Assembly (NCBI RefSeq): GCF_023028105.1
Contig: NZ_CP095493.1
Location: 62,001-126,000 of the forward strand
Direction of reading: 5' to 3'
Origin: Halosolutus gelatinilyticus
GTDB lineage: Archaea; Halobacteriota; Halobacteria; Halobacteriales; Natrialbaceae
Length of the DNA stretch: 64,000 bases
Part shown: positions 1-8,694 of the stretch, one piece after another
Numbering within the stretch: position 1 is the first letter of the stretch
How the letters are laid out: each line of letters opens with the position of its first letter
Program-made: the position numbers and the translations under genes
The notes under the pieces: generated by a model
Database searches by the model: none
The model's input: the letters and a program-made list of their open reading frames with translations, nothing else
What the model was told of the DNA's origin: nothing

Positions 1-696
1 GGGTTTGCCCGTCGAAACGGCCCGGTTCTCGCCGCGGAGGAGCCGTTAGTCAGGAAGGCCCTTCTCGACCTGGCTCGGTCGTCCGGCGGCGTCTGGAAGC
101 CGTTCGTCTCGGTCGGGATCCTCCTGTCGCTCGTCGCCGCGCTGGTCGGGGTCGTCGACTCGATCACCGGCGTCGAGCCCGCGCCGGGCGTGTTCTTCGG
201 CGGCGTTCTCGGACTGTCGGCGTTCACGACGTACAACTGGCTCACGCAGTTCGACTCGGTCGAATCGTACCTCGCGTACCCGGTGTCGGTCGCGGACGTG
301 TTCGACGCGAAACGCGCGGCGTTCGTCCTCGTCGGGGCGCCGGCGGTCGCCGCGCCGTACCTCGTGGCCGTGGTCTGGTTCGAGGCCACCCTCGTCGACG
401 CCGTCGCGGGCGCGGTTCTGCTCGCCGGCTACGCGCTGTACTACTACGGCCTCACGGTGTACATCGCCGGCTTCGATCCGAACGAGTTCCTGTTCGACGC
501 GGTCCGGTTCGCGCAGTTCACCGCCGGCGTCGCCCTCCCGCTCGTCCCGACGCTGGTCGCGGGGTTCGTCGTCGGTCCGCCGTCGCCGCCGATCGCCCTC
601 GCGATCGCACTTTCGGGCGTCGGCGTCGGGGCCATCGGCTGGGTACTCTCGAGCCGGGCCGGACCGCGGTGGGAACGGCGTCACCGAACCGGATGA
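1..696 (+). CDS. Multi-spanning membrane protein, C-terminal part (ABC-2-type permease-like)
   Basis: The frame is open from the first base, so this is the C-terminal ~231 residues of a longer protein starting outside the window. It is strongly hydrophobic, with about five to six membrane segments. A short soluble stretch (visible residues ~80-105) reads SYLAYPVSVADVFDAKRAA. That 'Pvs...dvf..K' pattern is common in ABC-2 type export permeases just after a membrane helix, which is the basis of the tentative family name. The tail ends in an arginine-rich cytoplasmic stretch. An internal ATG at 190 could be called as a start but would cut off upstream coding sequence. No ATPase partner is visible downstream, so one would have to lie upstream of the window. 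Confidence 0.6.
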   Translation, partial: GFARRNGPVLAAEEPLVRKALLDLARSSGGVWKPFVSVGILLSLVAALVGVVDSITGVEPAPGVFFGGVLGLSAFTTYNWLTQFDSVESYLAYPVSVADVFDAKRAAFVLVGAPAVAAPYLVAVVWFEATLVDAVAGAVLLAGYALYYYGLTVYIAGFDPNEFLFDAVRFAQFTAGVALPLVPTLVAGFVVGPPSPPIALAIALSGVGVGAIGWVLSSRAGPRWERRHRTG

Positions 697-1053
697 CGCC
701 TCGAGATCGTGCGGCTTCGCTCGGCTGATCCCGAGCGCGTCGACGCGTTCAAAAAATATCGGCCGTGCCCCTGATTGCCGGTTCCGTCGCCATCCCGAAT
801 CGATCGGTCGCCGGCATCGGATCGGTATCGCCGTCACGTATTGAACGTACAGGTCGTTCTCCTCGATAGACGCGAATTTATTACGCTTCGACTGAATTTA
901 TCGCAGTTCAGACTGACAGGACAGTGTGAACGACGGCGACGAGGCGGGACGATCGTTCGAGAGCGATCCGACCGCGACGATCGGGACGGGAGCTCGGCCG
1001 GGAGGGAACCGATAGGACGAATACCACCGCACGCGCGAGTACCGCCTACGCGG

Positions 1054-2664
1054 ATGACACGGACCCTCCTCGTCGCCGGTACCGCGAGCCACGTCGGCAA
1101 GTCGACGGTGGCCGCCGGCCTCTGCCGTCTCCTCGCCGATCGGGGCGTCTCGGTCGCCCCGTTCAAGGCGCAGAACATGAGCAACAACGCTCGCGTCGTC
1201 GTTCGCCCGGACATCGGCGCGGGCGCGGCCGACCACGGTTCCGCAGCCGAAACGGACGGCGGACCGGGAGACGGGACGAACGGCGGCGCGGTCGATCGGT
1301 GGGGCGAGATCGGCGTCTCCCAGTTCGTCCAGGCGCGGGCGGCCCGAATCACGCCGACGACCGACTGCAATCCGGTCCTGTTGAAACCCCGCGGGGAGGG
1401 GGAGAGCCAGGTGGTCGTTCAGGGGCGGGCCCGCGAACACGTTCCGCCGGGGACCTACTACGAGGCGTACTGGGACGAGGCCCGGGCGGCGGCCGAGGAG
1501 TCCTACCGACGGCTCGCGGCCGAACACGACGTGATCGTCGCCGAAGGGGCGGGCAGCATCGCCGAGATCAACCTTCACGATCGCGACCTCGCGAACGTCG
1601 AGCTGGCCCGGTTCGCGGACGCGGAGATCCTCCTCCTGGTCGACATCGAACGGGGCGGCGCGTTCGCCAGCCTCTACGGAACGATCGAACTCCTGCCCGC
1701 GGACCTCCGGGAACGGATCGTCGGCGCGGTCGTCACCAAGTTCCGAGGGGAGCCGTCGCTGCTCGATCCCGGCATCGACGAGATCGAGTCCCGAACCGGC
1801 GTCCCGATCCTCGGCGTCGTCCCCTACGACGATCCGGGGCTCCCGGAGGAGGACAGCGTCGCCCTGCCGGCGACGAGCGAGCGCGCCGCGATCGGCGGCG
1901 ACGACGGCGTTCCCGACGAACGGAGGATCAGGATCGCAGTTCCGCGGCTCCCGCGTATCTCGAACGCGACGGATCTCGAGGCGCTGGCGGCGGAGCCGGG
2001 GGTCTCGGTGCTGTACGTGCCGGTAGACGGCGACGACGATCCGGCGGGTCGACTCGCGGCGGCCGACGCGGTCGTCATCCCGGGAACGAAGAACACGGTT
2101 GACGACCTGCTCGCGCTCCGGCGGGCCGGGTTCGACGACGCGCTCGCGGCGTTCGACGGGCCGATCGTCGGCCTCTGCGGCGGCTACCAGTTGCTCGGCG
2201 AGCGGATCACCGACGCGGCCCTCGAGGGGACCGGAAACGAGGACGTCGTCGACGGGTTCGGTCTGCTGCCGATCGAGACCCGCTTCGACGCCGAGAAACA
2301 CCTCGAACGGACCGCGGTGCCGGTCGACGGGACGGCAACGCCCCTTCTCGCGGGTGCGTCGGGAACCGCGTCGGGGTACGAGATCCACGCGGGTCGAACC
2401 GAGGCGCTCGAGGCGGTCGATCGGCCGCTCGGCGAATCGAGCGCCGCGGTCGGGTCCGTCCTCGGCACGTACCTCCACGGGGTCTTCGACAACGAGAACG
2501 TCCGGCAGGCGTTTCTCGATCATGTTGCCGCGTCGGCGGGCGTCGATCGACCGGAAATCGCCGGTGGCGCTCCGGGTCCCGTCAACGGAACGCCGTTCGA
2601 TCGCGCCGCGACGCTGGTTCGCGAGCACGTCGACCTCGCCGCGCTAGGCGCGCCGTTCCGGTAG
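1054..2664 (+). CDS. cbiP: Cobyric acid synthase (adenosylcobyrinate a,c-diamide amidase)
   Basis: This enzyme performs the ATP- and glutamine-dependent amidation of four side chains of adenosylcobyrinic acid a,c-diamide in cobalamin synthesis. The protein is 536 residues from the ATG at 1054, where the P-loop-like [10 protein letters not shown] begins at residue 9. The frame is open further upstream, but that stretch is arginine-rich and non-family-like. It has the CbiP signature [12 protein letters not shown], a central synthetase domain and a C-terminal class I glutaminase domain with nucleophile Cys about residue 375 ([10 protein letters not shown]) and the histidine motif YLHGVFDN. An acidic, Gly-rich insert of ~30 residues lies at about residues 50-85, making it somewhat longer than bacterial CobQ. 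No other cobalamin gene is in the window. Confidence 0.93.
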   Translation: MTRTLLVAGTASHVGKSTVAAGLCRLLADRGVSVAPFKAQNMSNNARVVVRPDIGAGAADHGSAAETDGGPGDGTNGGAVDRWGEIGVSQFVQARAARITPTTDCNPVLLKPRGEGESQVVVQGRAREHVPPGTYYEAYWDEARAAAEESYRRLAAEHDVIVAEGAGSIAEINLHDRDLANVELARFADAEILLLVDIERGGAFASLYGTIELLPADLRERIVGAVVTKFRGEPSLLDPGIDEIESRTGVPILGVVPYDDPGLPEEDSVALPATSERAAIGGDDGVPDERRIRIAVPRLPRISNATDLEALAAEPGVSVLYVPVDGDDDPAGRLAAADAVVIPGTKNTVDDLLALRRAGFDDALAAFDGPIVGLCGGYQLLGERITDAALEGTGNEDVVDGFGLLPIETRFDAEKHLERTAVPVDGTATPLLAGASGTASGYEIHAGRTEALEAVDRPLGESSAAVGSVLGTYLHGVFDNENVRQAFLDHVAASAGVDRPEIAGGAPGPVNGTPFDRAATLVREHVDLAALGAPFR

Positions 2665-2750
2665 GTCGGTGCGGCGAAACGACGGCCACGGCTCGACGAT
2701 CAACCTCTTCGATCGGCGATCGGCTCCGCCCGCCGCGTTCGCCGATCGCG

Positions 2751-3140
2751 TCAGGCCGGACCGTTCCGGTAGGTGCCGAGCAGTTCTTCGAGGATGATAC
2801 ACTCCTGGTCGGTCTCGTCGTAGTGGATGTCGATGAACCGCTCCGCGGCCTCGTAGTTCCCCCGCAGGCCCTGTTTCCGGACCGTGATCACGGCGTCCAG
2901 GAAGAACGTTCCGCCGTCGGTACCCAGCGCTTTCGCGTGATCCTCCTCGGAGATAGCGAGTTCGGACTTGATCTCCTCGAAGTTGAAGGTCTTCACCTCG
3001 TGGTCCGGATCGATCAGCGCCAGAACGTACTCCGCGGAGAATCGGTAGAACTCGGATTTGCTCTCGAACATACCGTCTTCGACGAGCGCGTCAATCTGCT
3101 CGACGACCTCGTCCGGGTACCTGACGGTATCTTTCGCCAT
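2751..3140 (-). CDS. Ribbon-helix-helix transcriptional regulator (CdrL-like?)
   Basis: This is a 129-residue soluble protein. The first ~45 residues form a CopG/Arc-type ribbon-helix-helix domain: the strand TVRYPDEVVEQID is followed by two helices with FESKSEFYRFS. The rest is an acidic C-terminal extension of unknown function. The combination of an N-terminal RHH with a ~80-residue tail resembles the longer of the two haloarchaeal cell-division-associated RHH regulators, CdrL, but that is recollection and I did not give the symbol. A TATA-like element about 27 bp upstream predicts a nearly leaderless transcript. It diverges from the MTH865-like gene at 3480. Confidence 0.8.
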   Translation of the reverse strand: MAKDTVRYPDEVVEQIDALVEDGMFESKSEFYRFSAEYVLALIDPDHEVKTFNFEEIKSELAISEEDHAKALGTDGGTFFLDAVITVRKQGLRGNYEAAERFIDIHYDETDQECIILEELLGTYRNGPA

Positions 3141-3479
3141 GCAAAGAACGTCGTCCGTACTAACCTATTATTGTTTCGGACGGATTACTCTCTTCTGACA
3201 GTACTGGTGCGCGCCGATCGTCATCGTATCGGATCGCTCGCGGGCGGCTCGCTCGTTGCTCGCGCCGACTCTCGGAACGGGACGAACGATGAAGGCGCTC
3301 CCGGGAATAGCGAGACTGGATTCGCGTGCTCCGGAAGACGTCGAACCGTCTGATCCGACCGCCGCGAACGTCGATCGAAGAGCGATTCTCCGGCGGTATG
3401 CGTCGTCTCCGATCGGCGCGTCGATCAACGTCCAACTACATGAAGATTTATTATTTATCGTGTGTAACAATGAGACGCA
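3141..3479. promoter_or_regulatory. Divergent promoter region with two TATA-like boxes
   Basis: This 339-bp spacer separates two divergent genes. On the minus strand, aataatagg at about 3162-3172 lies ~27 bp before the ATG at 3140. On the plus strand, atttattatttat at about 3446-3458 is centred ~28 bp before the ATG at 3480. Both spacings fit leaderless haloarchaeal transcripts. An out-of-frame ATG at 3470 is disfavoured by this spacing. I see no other gene or RNA in the middle of the spacer. Confidence 0.55.
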
Positions 3480-3731
3480 ATGCCAGACGAGGACGAGCTC
3501 CGCGAGCAGATGATCGACGCGTTCGAAGGGGCGGATTATCCGATTTCGAGTCCGATGGACCTCGTTCCGGCGCTTCCGAACGGGCCCGGCACGAAGTTCG
3601 AATCCGGCGATTACTCGATCACCGCCATGGAACTCAACACCAAGACATCGGGCGGCGACTGGCCCTACGAGGACGTCGAAACGTTCGTCGACGACATCAT
3701 CGAGGATCTCAAAGACCAAGGCGAAATTTAA
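3480..3731 (+). CDS. MTH865-like family small protein
   Basis: This is an 83-residue acidic protein. It reads like the small archaeal family named after Methanothermobacter MTH865 (PF07747 as I recall): an N-terminal helix (DELREQMIDAFEGADYPI), a central segment with 'M-D-L-x-P-A-L-P-N-G-P-x-T-K-F' spacing, and a C-terminal helix (VETFVDDIIEDLKDQ). The family has a solved helical structure but no agreed function. The start at 3480 is supported by the TATA box ~28 bp upstream. It is monocistronic; the next gene begins 254 bp downstream. Confidence 0.8.
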   Translation: MPDEDELREQMIDAFEGADYPISSPMDLVPALPNGPGTKFESGDYSITAMELNTKTSGGDWPYEDVETFVDDIIEDLKDQGEI

Positions 3732-3985
3732 CGGGGTCGATCTGGTCGGATCACGGTTCGGTCGTGTCCGGCCAGAATCGCGCCAGCTAGCTCCGATTAT
3801 CGTCGACCGATCGGTTCGAATCCGCCGGGTTTCCGGGAGGTGCCGTCGATGCCCGTCGGCCCAGCACCACCAGGTTTATATCAATACGTCACGTTAGTGG
3901 ATAAAACGGAGGAGTCACCGCGGTACGCTCCGCGGATCGGATTTCGACGCGGACGCTCGTGACGGCTCCAGTCGATGCCCCCGCA

Positions 3986-5683
3986 ATGAATGTGACACAG
4001 CGAGACGGCCGGATCGTTCTCATCACGGCCTCCGACGAGCGACAACGTCGCCTCGAGGCGATCCTCCGTCGCGAACTGTCGGGTTCGGTGCGGTCGATCG
4101 AACCGGAGACCGACCTTCGATCGGAACTCGACGTCGATCGCGACCCCGAGGAAGTCGGCCGGGAGTCGACCGCGGCGGGCGCTGATCCCGACGCGGGCAT
4201 CGATGCGACGGCGCGCCCGATCGGCATCGTGATCGCGTTGAACGGGCCGGACGAGATCCGACGGACCGTCCGACGAGTTCGGACGGTCGTTTCGGCGCCG
4301 ACGGTCGTCGTCCCGAAGACGGGATCGGAGCGGGCGGCGACGGCCGCCTACCGAGCGGGAGCGACGGCGTACGTCGCCGAGGACGAGGACGTCGTCGCTC
4401 GGGTCGTCGAGACGATCCGGTCACAACCGTCCGACGCCGCCGACCGGAGTTCCGGCCGCAGCCGCGAGTCTTCCTCTCGACGGACGCACTTCGAGACGCT
4501 CACCGAGATCAACGCGGTGGTCCGGGACGTGATCGAAACGCTGGTCGAAGCGCCAACGCGGGAGGCGATCGAACGCGAGGTCTGCGACCGACTCGCCGAG
4601 TCGGAGCTGTACTGCGGGGCGTGGATCGCCGGACGGACCGGCGATCGGCGCCTCGCCTACCGGATCGGGGCCGGGCGGGCGGAGGCCACGCTGGATCGCG
4701 TCACCGACGTCGGCGCCGAGACCCTGCCGACGGTTCGGCGGGCCGTCGCGACGGACGCGGTCCAGGCTGATCCCTGTTCGCCCGGGGCCGACGCGACCCC
4801 CGAGCCGCTGTCCGACGCGATCCGTGCGGACGGCGTGCGATCGATCCTCGCCGTTCCGATCAGTTACGACAGCGCGACCTACGGCGTCCTCACCGTGTTC
4901 ACGAGCCGATGTGACGACTTCAGCGGGAGCGAACAGGCCGGATTCCGGCTGCTCGGGGAGACGATCGGCTTCACGATCCAGGCCGTCAAGAACCGCCAGT
5001 TGCTCTTTGCCGACACGGTCGTCGAACTCGAGTTTCGAATCGACGGCGGCGAGACGTTCTCGTTCGATCTCTCGTCGGCGTACGACTGTCGCTGCTCGCT
5101 CGAGTGGGCCGGCACGACCGCGAGCGGACGCTCGTTCCAGTTCGTGACCGTCGAGGGGCTCGACGGGGAGACGGTTCTCGCGGAGGCGCGGGACCACGAG
5201 TCCGTCGAGGAGTGTCGGCTGATCCGGGACGGGATGGGCCGCTGTACGATCGAGATGCGGCTCTCGGAATCGGGGGTCCGGACGCTGGCGAACCACGGCG
5301 CTACGATCCGCGACGTCACGGTCGAAGACGGCGTGGGTGCCTGCGTGGTGGAGGTCCCGCAGGACGCGCCCGTTCGCGAAATCGCCGAGGCCCTTACCGC
5401 CGTCTACGAGAACACGGAACTGGTCGCCCGTCGGCAGATCGATCGACCCGTCCGGACGGCGGCCGAACGACGCAACCGGATCGTCGATCAGCTCACGGAG
5501 CGCCAGCACACCACGTTGCGGCTGGCGTACTACGGCGGCTTCTTCGACTGGCCGCGCGAGAGTACGGGCGAGGAGATCGCCGAGGCGATGGACGTCTCGC
5601 CGCCGACGATGCACCAGCACCTCCGGAAGGGACTGAAGACGGTTCTCGGCGAGTTTTTCGAAGCGGGCGGCGGCACGGACTAG
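3986..5683 (+). CDS. Bat-like transcription regulator: pseudo-receiver, GAF, HTH_10
   Basis: This is a 565-residue regulator of the bacterioopsin-activator-like group. Residues ~5-155 look like a receiver-type Rossmann domain (RIVLITASDERQRRLEAIL), split by an acidic insert and without a clear phospho-acceptor Asp context, so probably a pseudo-receiver. Residues ~165-340 form a GAF sensor domain. A bat-associated beta-rich domain follows, and the last ~60 residues are the HTH_10 DNA-binding domain (LTERQHTTLRLAYYGGFF, then EEIAEAMDVSPPTMHQHL). Haloarchaea carry many such regulators; the target cannot be read from the sequence. I chose the ATG at 3986 over an in-frame GTG at 3959. A TATA-like ggtttatatcaat lies at about 3871-3883. 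Confidence 0.85.
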   Translation: MNVTQRDGRIVLITASDERQRRLEAILRRELSGSVRSIEPETDLRSELDVDRDPEEVGRESTAAGADPDAGIDATARPIGIVIALNGPDEIRRTVRRVRTVVSAPTVVVPKTGSERAATAAYRAGATAYVAEDEDVVARVVETIRSQPSDAADRSSGRSRESSSRRTHFETLTEINAVVRDVIETLVEAPTREAIEREVCDRLAESELYCGAWIAGRTGDRRLAYRIGAGRAEATLDRVTDVGAETLPTVRRAVATDAVQADPCSPGADATPEPLSDAIRADGVRSILAVPISYDSATYGVLTVFTSRCDDFSGSEQAGFRLLGETIGFTIQAVKNRQLLFADTVVELEFRIDGGETFSFDLSSAYDCRCSLEWAGTTASGRSFQFVTVEGLDGETVLAEARDHESVEECRLIRDGMGRCTIEMRLSESGVRTLANHGATIRDVTVEDGVGACVVEVPQDAPVREIAEALTAVYENTELVARRQIDRPVRTAAERRNRIVDQLTERQHTTLRLAYYGGFFDWPRESTGEEIAEAMDVSPPTMHQHLRKGLKTVLGEFFEAGGGTD

Positions 5684-5889
5684 CCCGCCACGCCGCGGGA
5701 GTCGCGCGCCGAAAATCCGTCCGACTACGACGGGGCGGGTAGGTGGTGGTTCGAATGGCGGCCCCGCGCATCGGACGACCTTCGTTCGGCGAAATTCGCT
5801 CGGCGGAAGGCACTGTTCTGTACGGGCTCGCGGGAGATAACGGTGGCCGTACGCGACGGCGGGCGATCGACTCGGGACAATCCGGACGG

Positions 5890-7506
5890 TCAGTCCGACC
5901 CGGCGTCGTCGATCGCCCGATCGGTCGCGGTGTCGACGAGGCCGTCTGCGAGCAGCGTCGCAACGGCTTCGACGTCCGTGTGAACGGGCCGGTCCGTCTC
6001 CAGCGGCGCCACGACCGTCCGGACGAGCGAGCGGACCGCTTCGGTGCCGACGCCGAGTTCGAGGTCGTCGGCCGCGAAGGCGTCGGCCGCGTACTCGGCG
6101 GCCTCCGTCGCGCAGACCAGTTCGGCCGCCACGATCTGGGTCGCGTTGTCGATCGCCGTGCGCGCGTGCAGCGCCGACTGGGCGCTCATACTGACGTGAT
6201 CCTCCTGGCCACCGCTGACGGGCGTGTTGTCAGTCGACGCGGGGCCGATCGATCGCAACTCGTTGAGCAACGCGGCGGCCGTGTACTGGGCGATCATGTA
6301 GCCGGACTCGACGCCGCCGTCCCTCGCGAGAAACGGCGGGAGGTGCGGCTCCTGGAGGTTCGGGTTGAGGATGCGATCGATCCGCCGCTCCGAGATGGCG
6401 GCGAGATCGGTCAGCGCGAGCCGGGCGTACTCCAGCCGGAGCGCGAGCGGTGTCCCGTGGAAGTTCCCGCCCGAGATGACGCCCGCGCGGTCCGTGCCGG
6501 AGGCCCGATCGTCGACGCGCTCGGCCGGGAAGACCAGCGGGTTGTCCGTCGCGCTGTTGAGTTCGATCTCGACGCCCTCGCGGAGGTGGGCGAGCGCGTC
6601 CAGGACGGCGCCGTGGACCTGCGGGAGACAGCGCAGCGAGTAGGCGTCCTGGACCCGATCGCAGTTCCGGTGGGCCTCCACGACCTCGCTCTCGGCGGTG
6701 AGGCGGCGGATCCGCTCGGCGCTCTCGCGCTGGCCCGCGTGCGGGCGGACGTCGTGGATCGCCGGATCGGCCGTCGCCGTCGTCGCCAGCGTCGTCTCGA
6801 TCGTCAGCGCGCCGGCGGCGTCGGCCCCGCGAGCGAGGCGCTCGCCGTCGACGACGACGAACGCCGCGAGGCCGGTCGTCAACTGCGTCCCGTTGATGAG
6901 CGCGAGCCCCTCCTTCGGTGCCAGCGAGAGCGGCTCGCGATCGATCGCGGCGAGCGCCTCTTCACCGGAAACCCGGTGTGTCGTCCCGCTGTCGTCTCCC
7001 GTTTTGTCCCCTTCGACGATCGCCTCGCCCTCGCCGATGAGGACGAGGGCCATGTGGGCCAGCGGGGCGAGGTCGCCGCTCGCGCCGAGGCTCCCGCGGG
7101 ACTTGACGACCGGGCGGACGCCCTCGTTGCACATCGCGACGAGGGTGTCGATGACGTCCTCGCGAACGCCGGAGTATCCCTTGACGAGGGCGTTGATCCG
7201 GGCGACCAGCATCGCCCGAACCTCCTCGCGTGCGAGTTCGCGGCCGGCGCCGGCGGCGTGACTGCGAAGGAGGTTGACCTGCAGCTGCTCGATCTCGTCG
7301 GTCGGAATCCGCTCGTCGACGAGTTGTCCGAACCCGGTGTTGAGCCCGTAGACGGCTTCGCCGCCGTCAACGACGTCCGCCACCCGTTCTCGCGACTCGC
7401 GAACCCGTTCGCGTGCGGACTCGGGGACGCTGACCGGAGCGTCGTCGCGCGCGACCGCGACCACCGCGTCCGGGGTAAGGCTCTCGCCGTCGAGTTCGAC
7501 GGTCAC
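5890..7506 (-). CDS. hutH: Histidine ammonia-lyase
   Basis: This cytoplasmic enzyme deaminates L-histidine to trans-urocanate and ammonia, the first step of histidine catabolism. At 538 residues it is close to the bacterial length. The Ala-Ser-Gly triad that cyclises to the MIO electrophile is at residues 142-144 within SRGSLGASGDLAPLAH. The N-terminal VYGLNTGFGQL motif and the GGNFHGTP and QEDHVSM motifs of the family are also present. The start is a GTG at 7506. The remaining hut genes (hutU, hutI, hutG) are not in the window, so it stands alone here, unlike the clustered arrangement common elsewhere. Confidence 0.95.
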   Translation of the reverse strand: MTVELDGESLTPDAVVAVARDDAPVSVPESARERVRESRERVADVVDGGEAVYGLNTGFGQLVDERIPTDEIEQLQVNLLRSHAAGAGRELAREEVRAMLVARINALVKGYSGVREDVIDTLVAMCNEGVRPVVKSRGSLGASGDLAPLAHMALVLIGEGEAIVEGDKTGDDSGTTHRVSGEEALAAIDREPLSLAPKEGLALINGTQLTTGLAAFVVVDGERLARGADAAGALTIETTLATTATADPAIHDVRPHAGQRESAERIRRLTAESEVVEAHRNCDRVQDAYSLRCLPQVHGAVLDALAHLREGVEIELNSATDNPLVFPAERVDDRASGTDRAGVISGGNFHGTPLALRLEYARLALTDLAAISERRIDRILNPNLQEPHLPPFLARDGGVESGYMIAQYTAAALLNELRSIGPASTDNTPVSGGQEDHVSMSAQSALHARTAIDNATQIVAAELVCATEAAEYAADAFAADDLELGVGTEAVRSLVRTVVAPLETDRPVHTDVEAVATLLADGLVDTATDRAIDDAGSD

Positions 7507-7962
7507 GGAATCCCTCCGTCGCGACGACGGCGATCGATCGACCGCGCCGGCGTCGGCAGCGCGAATTCGATTCGTCCGGATCGCATCGTGTCGGCGGCGG
7601 ATCGTCCGAGCGTCCTCGTACCTGTCATATGTTCACCTCGACACGCGCTTTTATCACGGTATCGACGGCGAACGCATCGAACCGATCCCGCCCTCGAGAT
7701 CGATCGCTCGCGCGGCGATTCGGGTTGCCGCGGAGAGCGCTTCGACGGGCGTACGGCCCGGATCACGATCGAGCTAGCCGCAGCCCCGAGGGCATGTTCC
7801 CGCTTCCCACACCGTCACGCGAATCGGATAGTCAGGGTATCTTAAAAGTCGTCCATATGAACCCGAGCGTCGATCACGCCGCCCGGACTCCGATCGATCG
7901 AGTATGGCGCAACTGACGCGGTCGCCCGAGGTCGACAGTGGCCGGCCGGAGGTGGACGGTTC
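7507..7962. other. Intergenic gap with no convincing gene
   Basis: This 456-bp spacer lies between the divergent hutH and the small ORF at 7963. A minus-strand frame encodes a basic 41-residue peptide ending on the hutH start (ATG near 7627), but its composition is not haloarchaeal. An A/T-rich stretch at about 7647-7653 could be part of a hutH promoter, though the spacing is too long for a leaderless start. I see no RNA gene. Confidence 0.4.
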
Positions 7963-8232
7963 GTGGCAGTGAACGTCCCTATCGAAGGCGTCTTCGAGGG
8001 AACGAACGGTCGGTACTACACCGGTCGACAGGTCGAGCGGCGCCTCCGGACGGGCGCGTGGATGCCGTGCATTCAACAGCGGAATCCGGATCGGCTACTG
8101 GTCGAAGTCGCGGACGGCGCCTTGCTCATGCTCGCGCCGATCGAACCGACCGACCTCCCCTCGTGGACGGAGATCCGAATCGACGGCCGGGGCGCTCGCG
8201 TGGTCGACACGCGGCGCCCGATTCCGGAGTGA
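7963..8232 (+). CDS. Conserved-looking small hypothetical protein
   Basis: This 89-residue soluble protein starts at a GTG at 7963. It is beta-rich by eye: IEGVFEGTNGRYYTGRQVERRL at the N terminus, one Cys in the middle (residue ~36) and a C-terminal strand pair around WTEIRIDGRGARVVDTRRP. I do not recognise a named family. Acidic/basic balance and codon use match neighbouring genes, so it is probably real. It stands alone between hutH (divergent) and the MrfB-like gene 460 bp downstream. Confidence 0.55.
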   Translation: MAVNVPIEGVFEGTNGRYYTGRQVERRLRTGAWMPCIQQRNPDRLLVEVADGALLMLAPIEPTDLPSWTEIRIDGRGARVVDTRRPIPE

Positions 8233-8694
8233 TCGGTTTCTCGACCGGCGGAACCACCGGTCTCGATCGCCCGGTAACGAGCGTCTGCTCTCGGCAGGCT
8301 ACGTTCGTCGATCGTCGAATTTTCGCACTCTTACGGGTCACGAAACTGTCGTGACGAGCGAATTCGGGCGAGTTTCACACGTTTTCGAGCGATAGAACTA
8401 TCGCGATGGGCGGCTCCGCACGCTCTCAGAAAATCCGGCGCAGTGGCCCGATCGAAGGGCGAACGTACCGTTCACGTAGCGAAACGGACGTCGGTATCGG
8501 AAAGGCGATCCGGCCAACTCGGACGATCCGGCCGATTGCTGACGGCGTCCAGGCCGCGTTCCGACGCGAACCGGCGTCGTCCGCTCGTCACGATCGACAC
8601 GTCCCGTCGCACCGCCTCTCTCGAACGCTCGATCGGAGACGGTTTCCACCGCGCTCCGCAAACGCTTATCTTCGATCGCCCGTACCCTGCCCGT
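8233..8694. other. Intergenic gap before the MrfB-like gene
   Basis: This is 462 bp without a supported gene. The frame of the downstream exonuclease is open back to 8443, but the extension is Arg/Ser-rich and lacks the family's N-terminal look, so I left it out. A weak A/T-containing stretch (cgcttatcttcg at about 8664-8675) lies ~25 bp before the ATG at 8695 and could be the promoter. I see no repeats or RNA. Confidence 0.4.

Noticed and set aside
898-2628. 576-codon open frame antisense to cobyric acid synthase, and similar long antisense frames elsewhere
   Set aside because: High-GC coding regions have few stop codons in other frames. The products are arginine-rich and lack motifs, while the sense frames match known families.
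7503-7627. 41-residue leader peptide overlapping the hutH start
   Set aside because: It begins at an ATG and stops on the hutH GTG, but it is Arg-rich and has no sign of conservation or attenuation structure.
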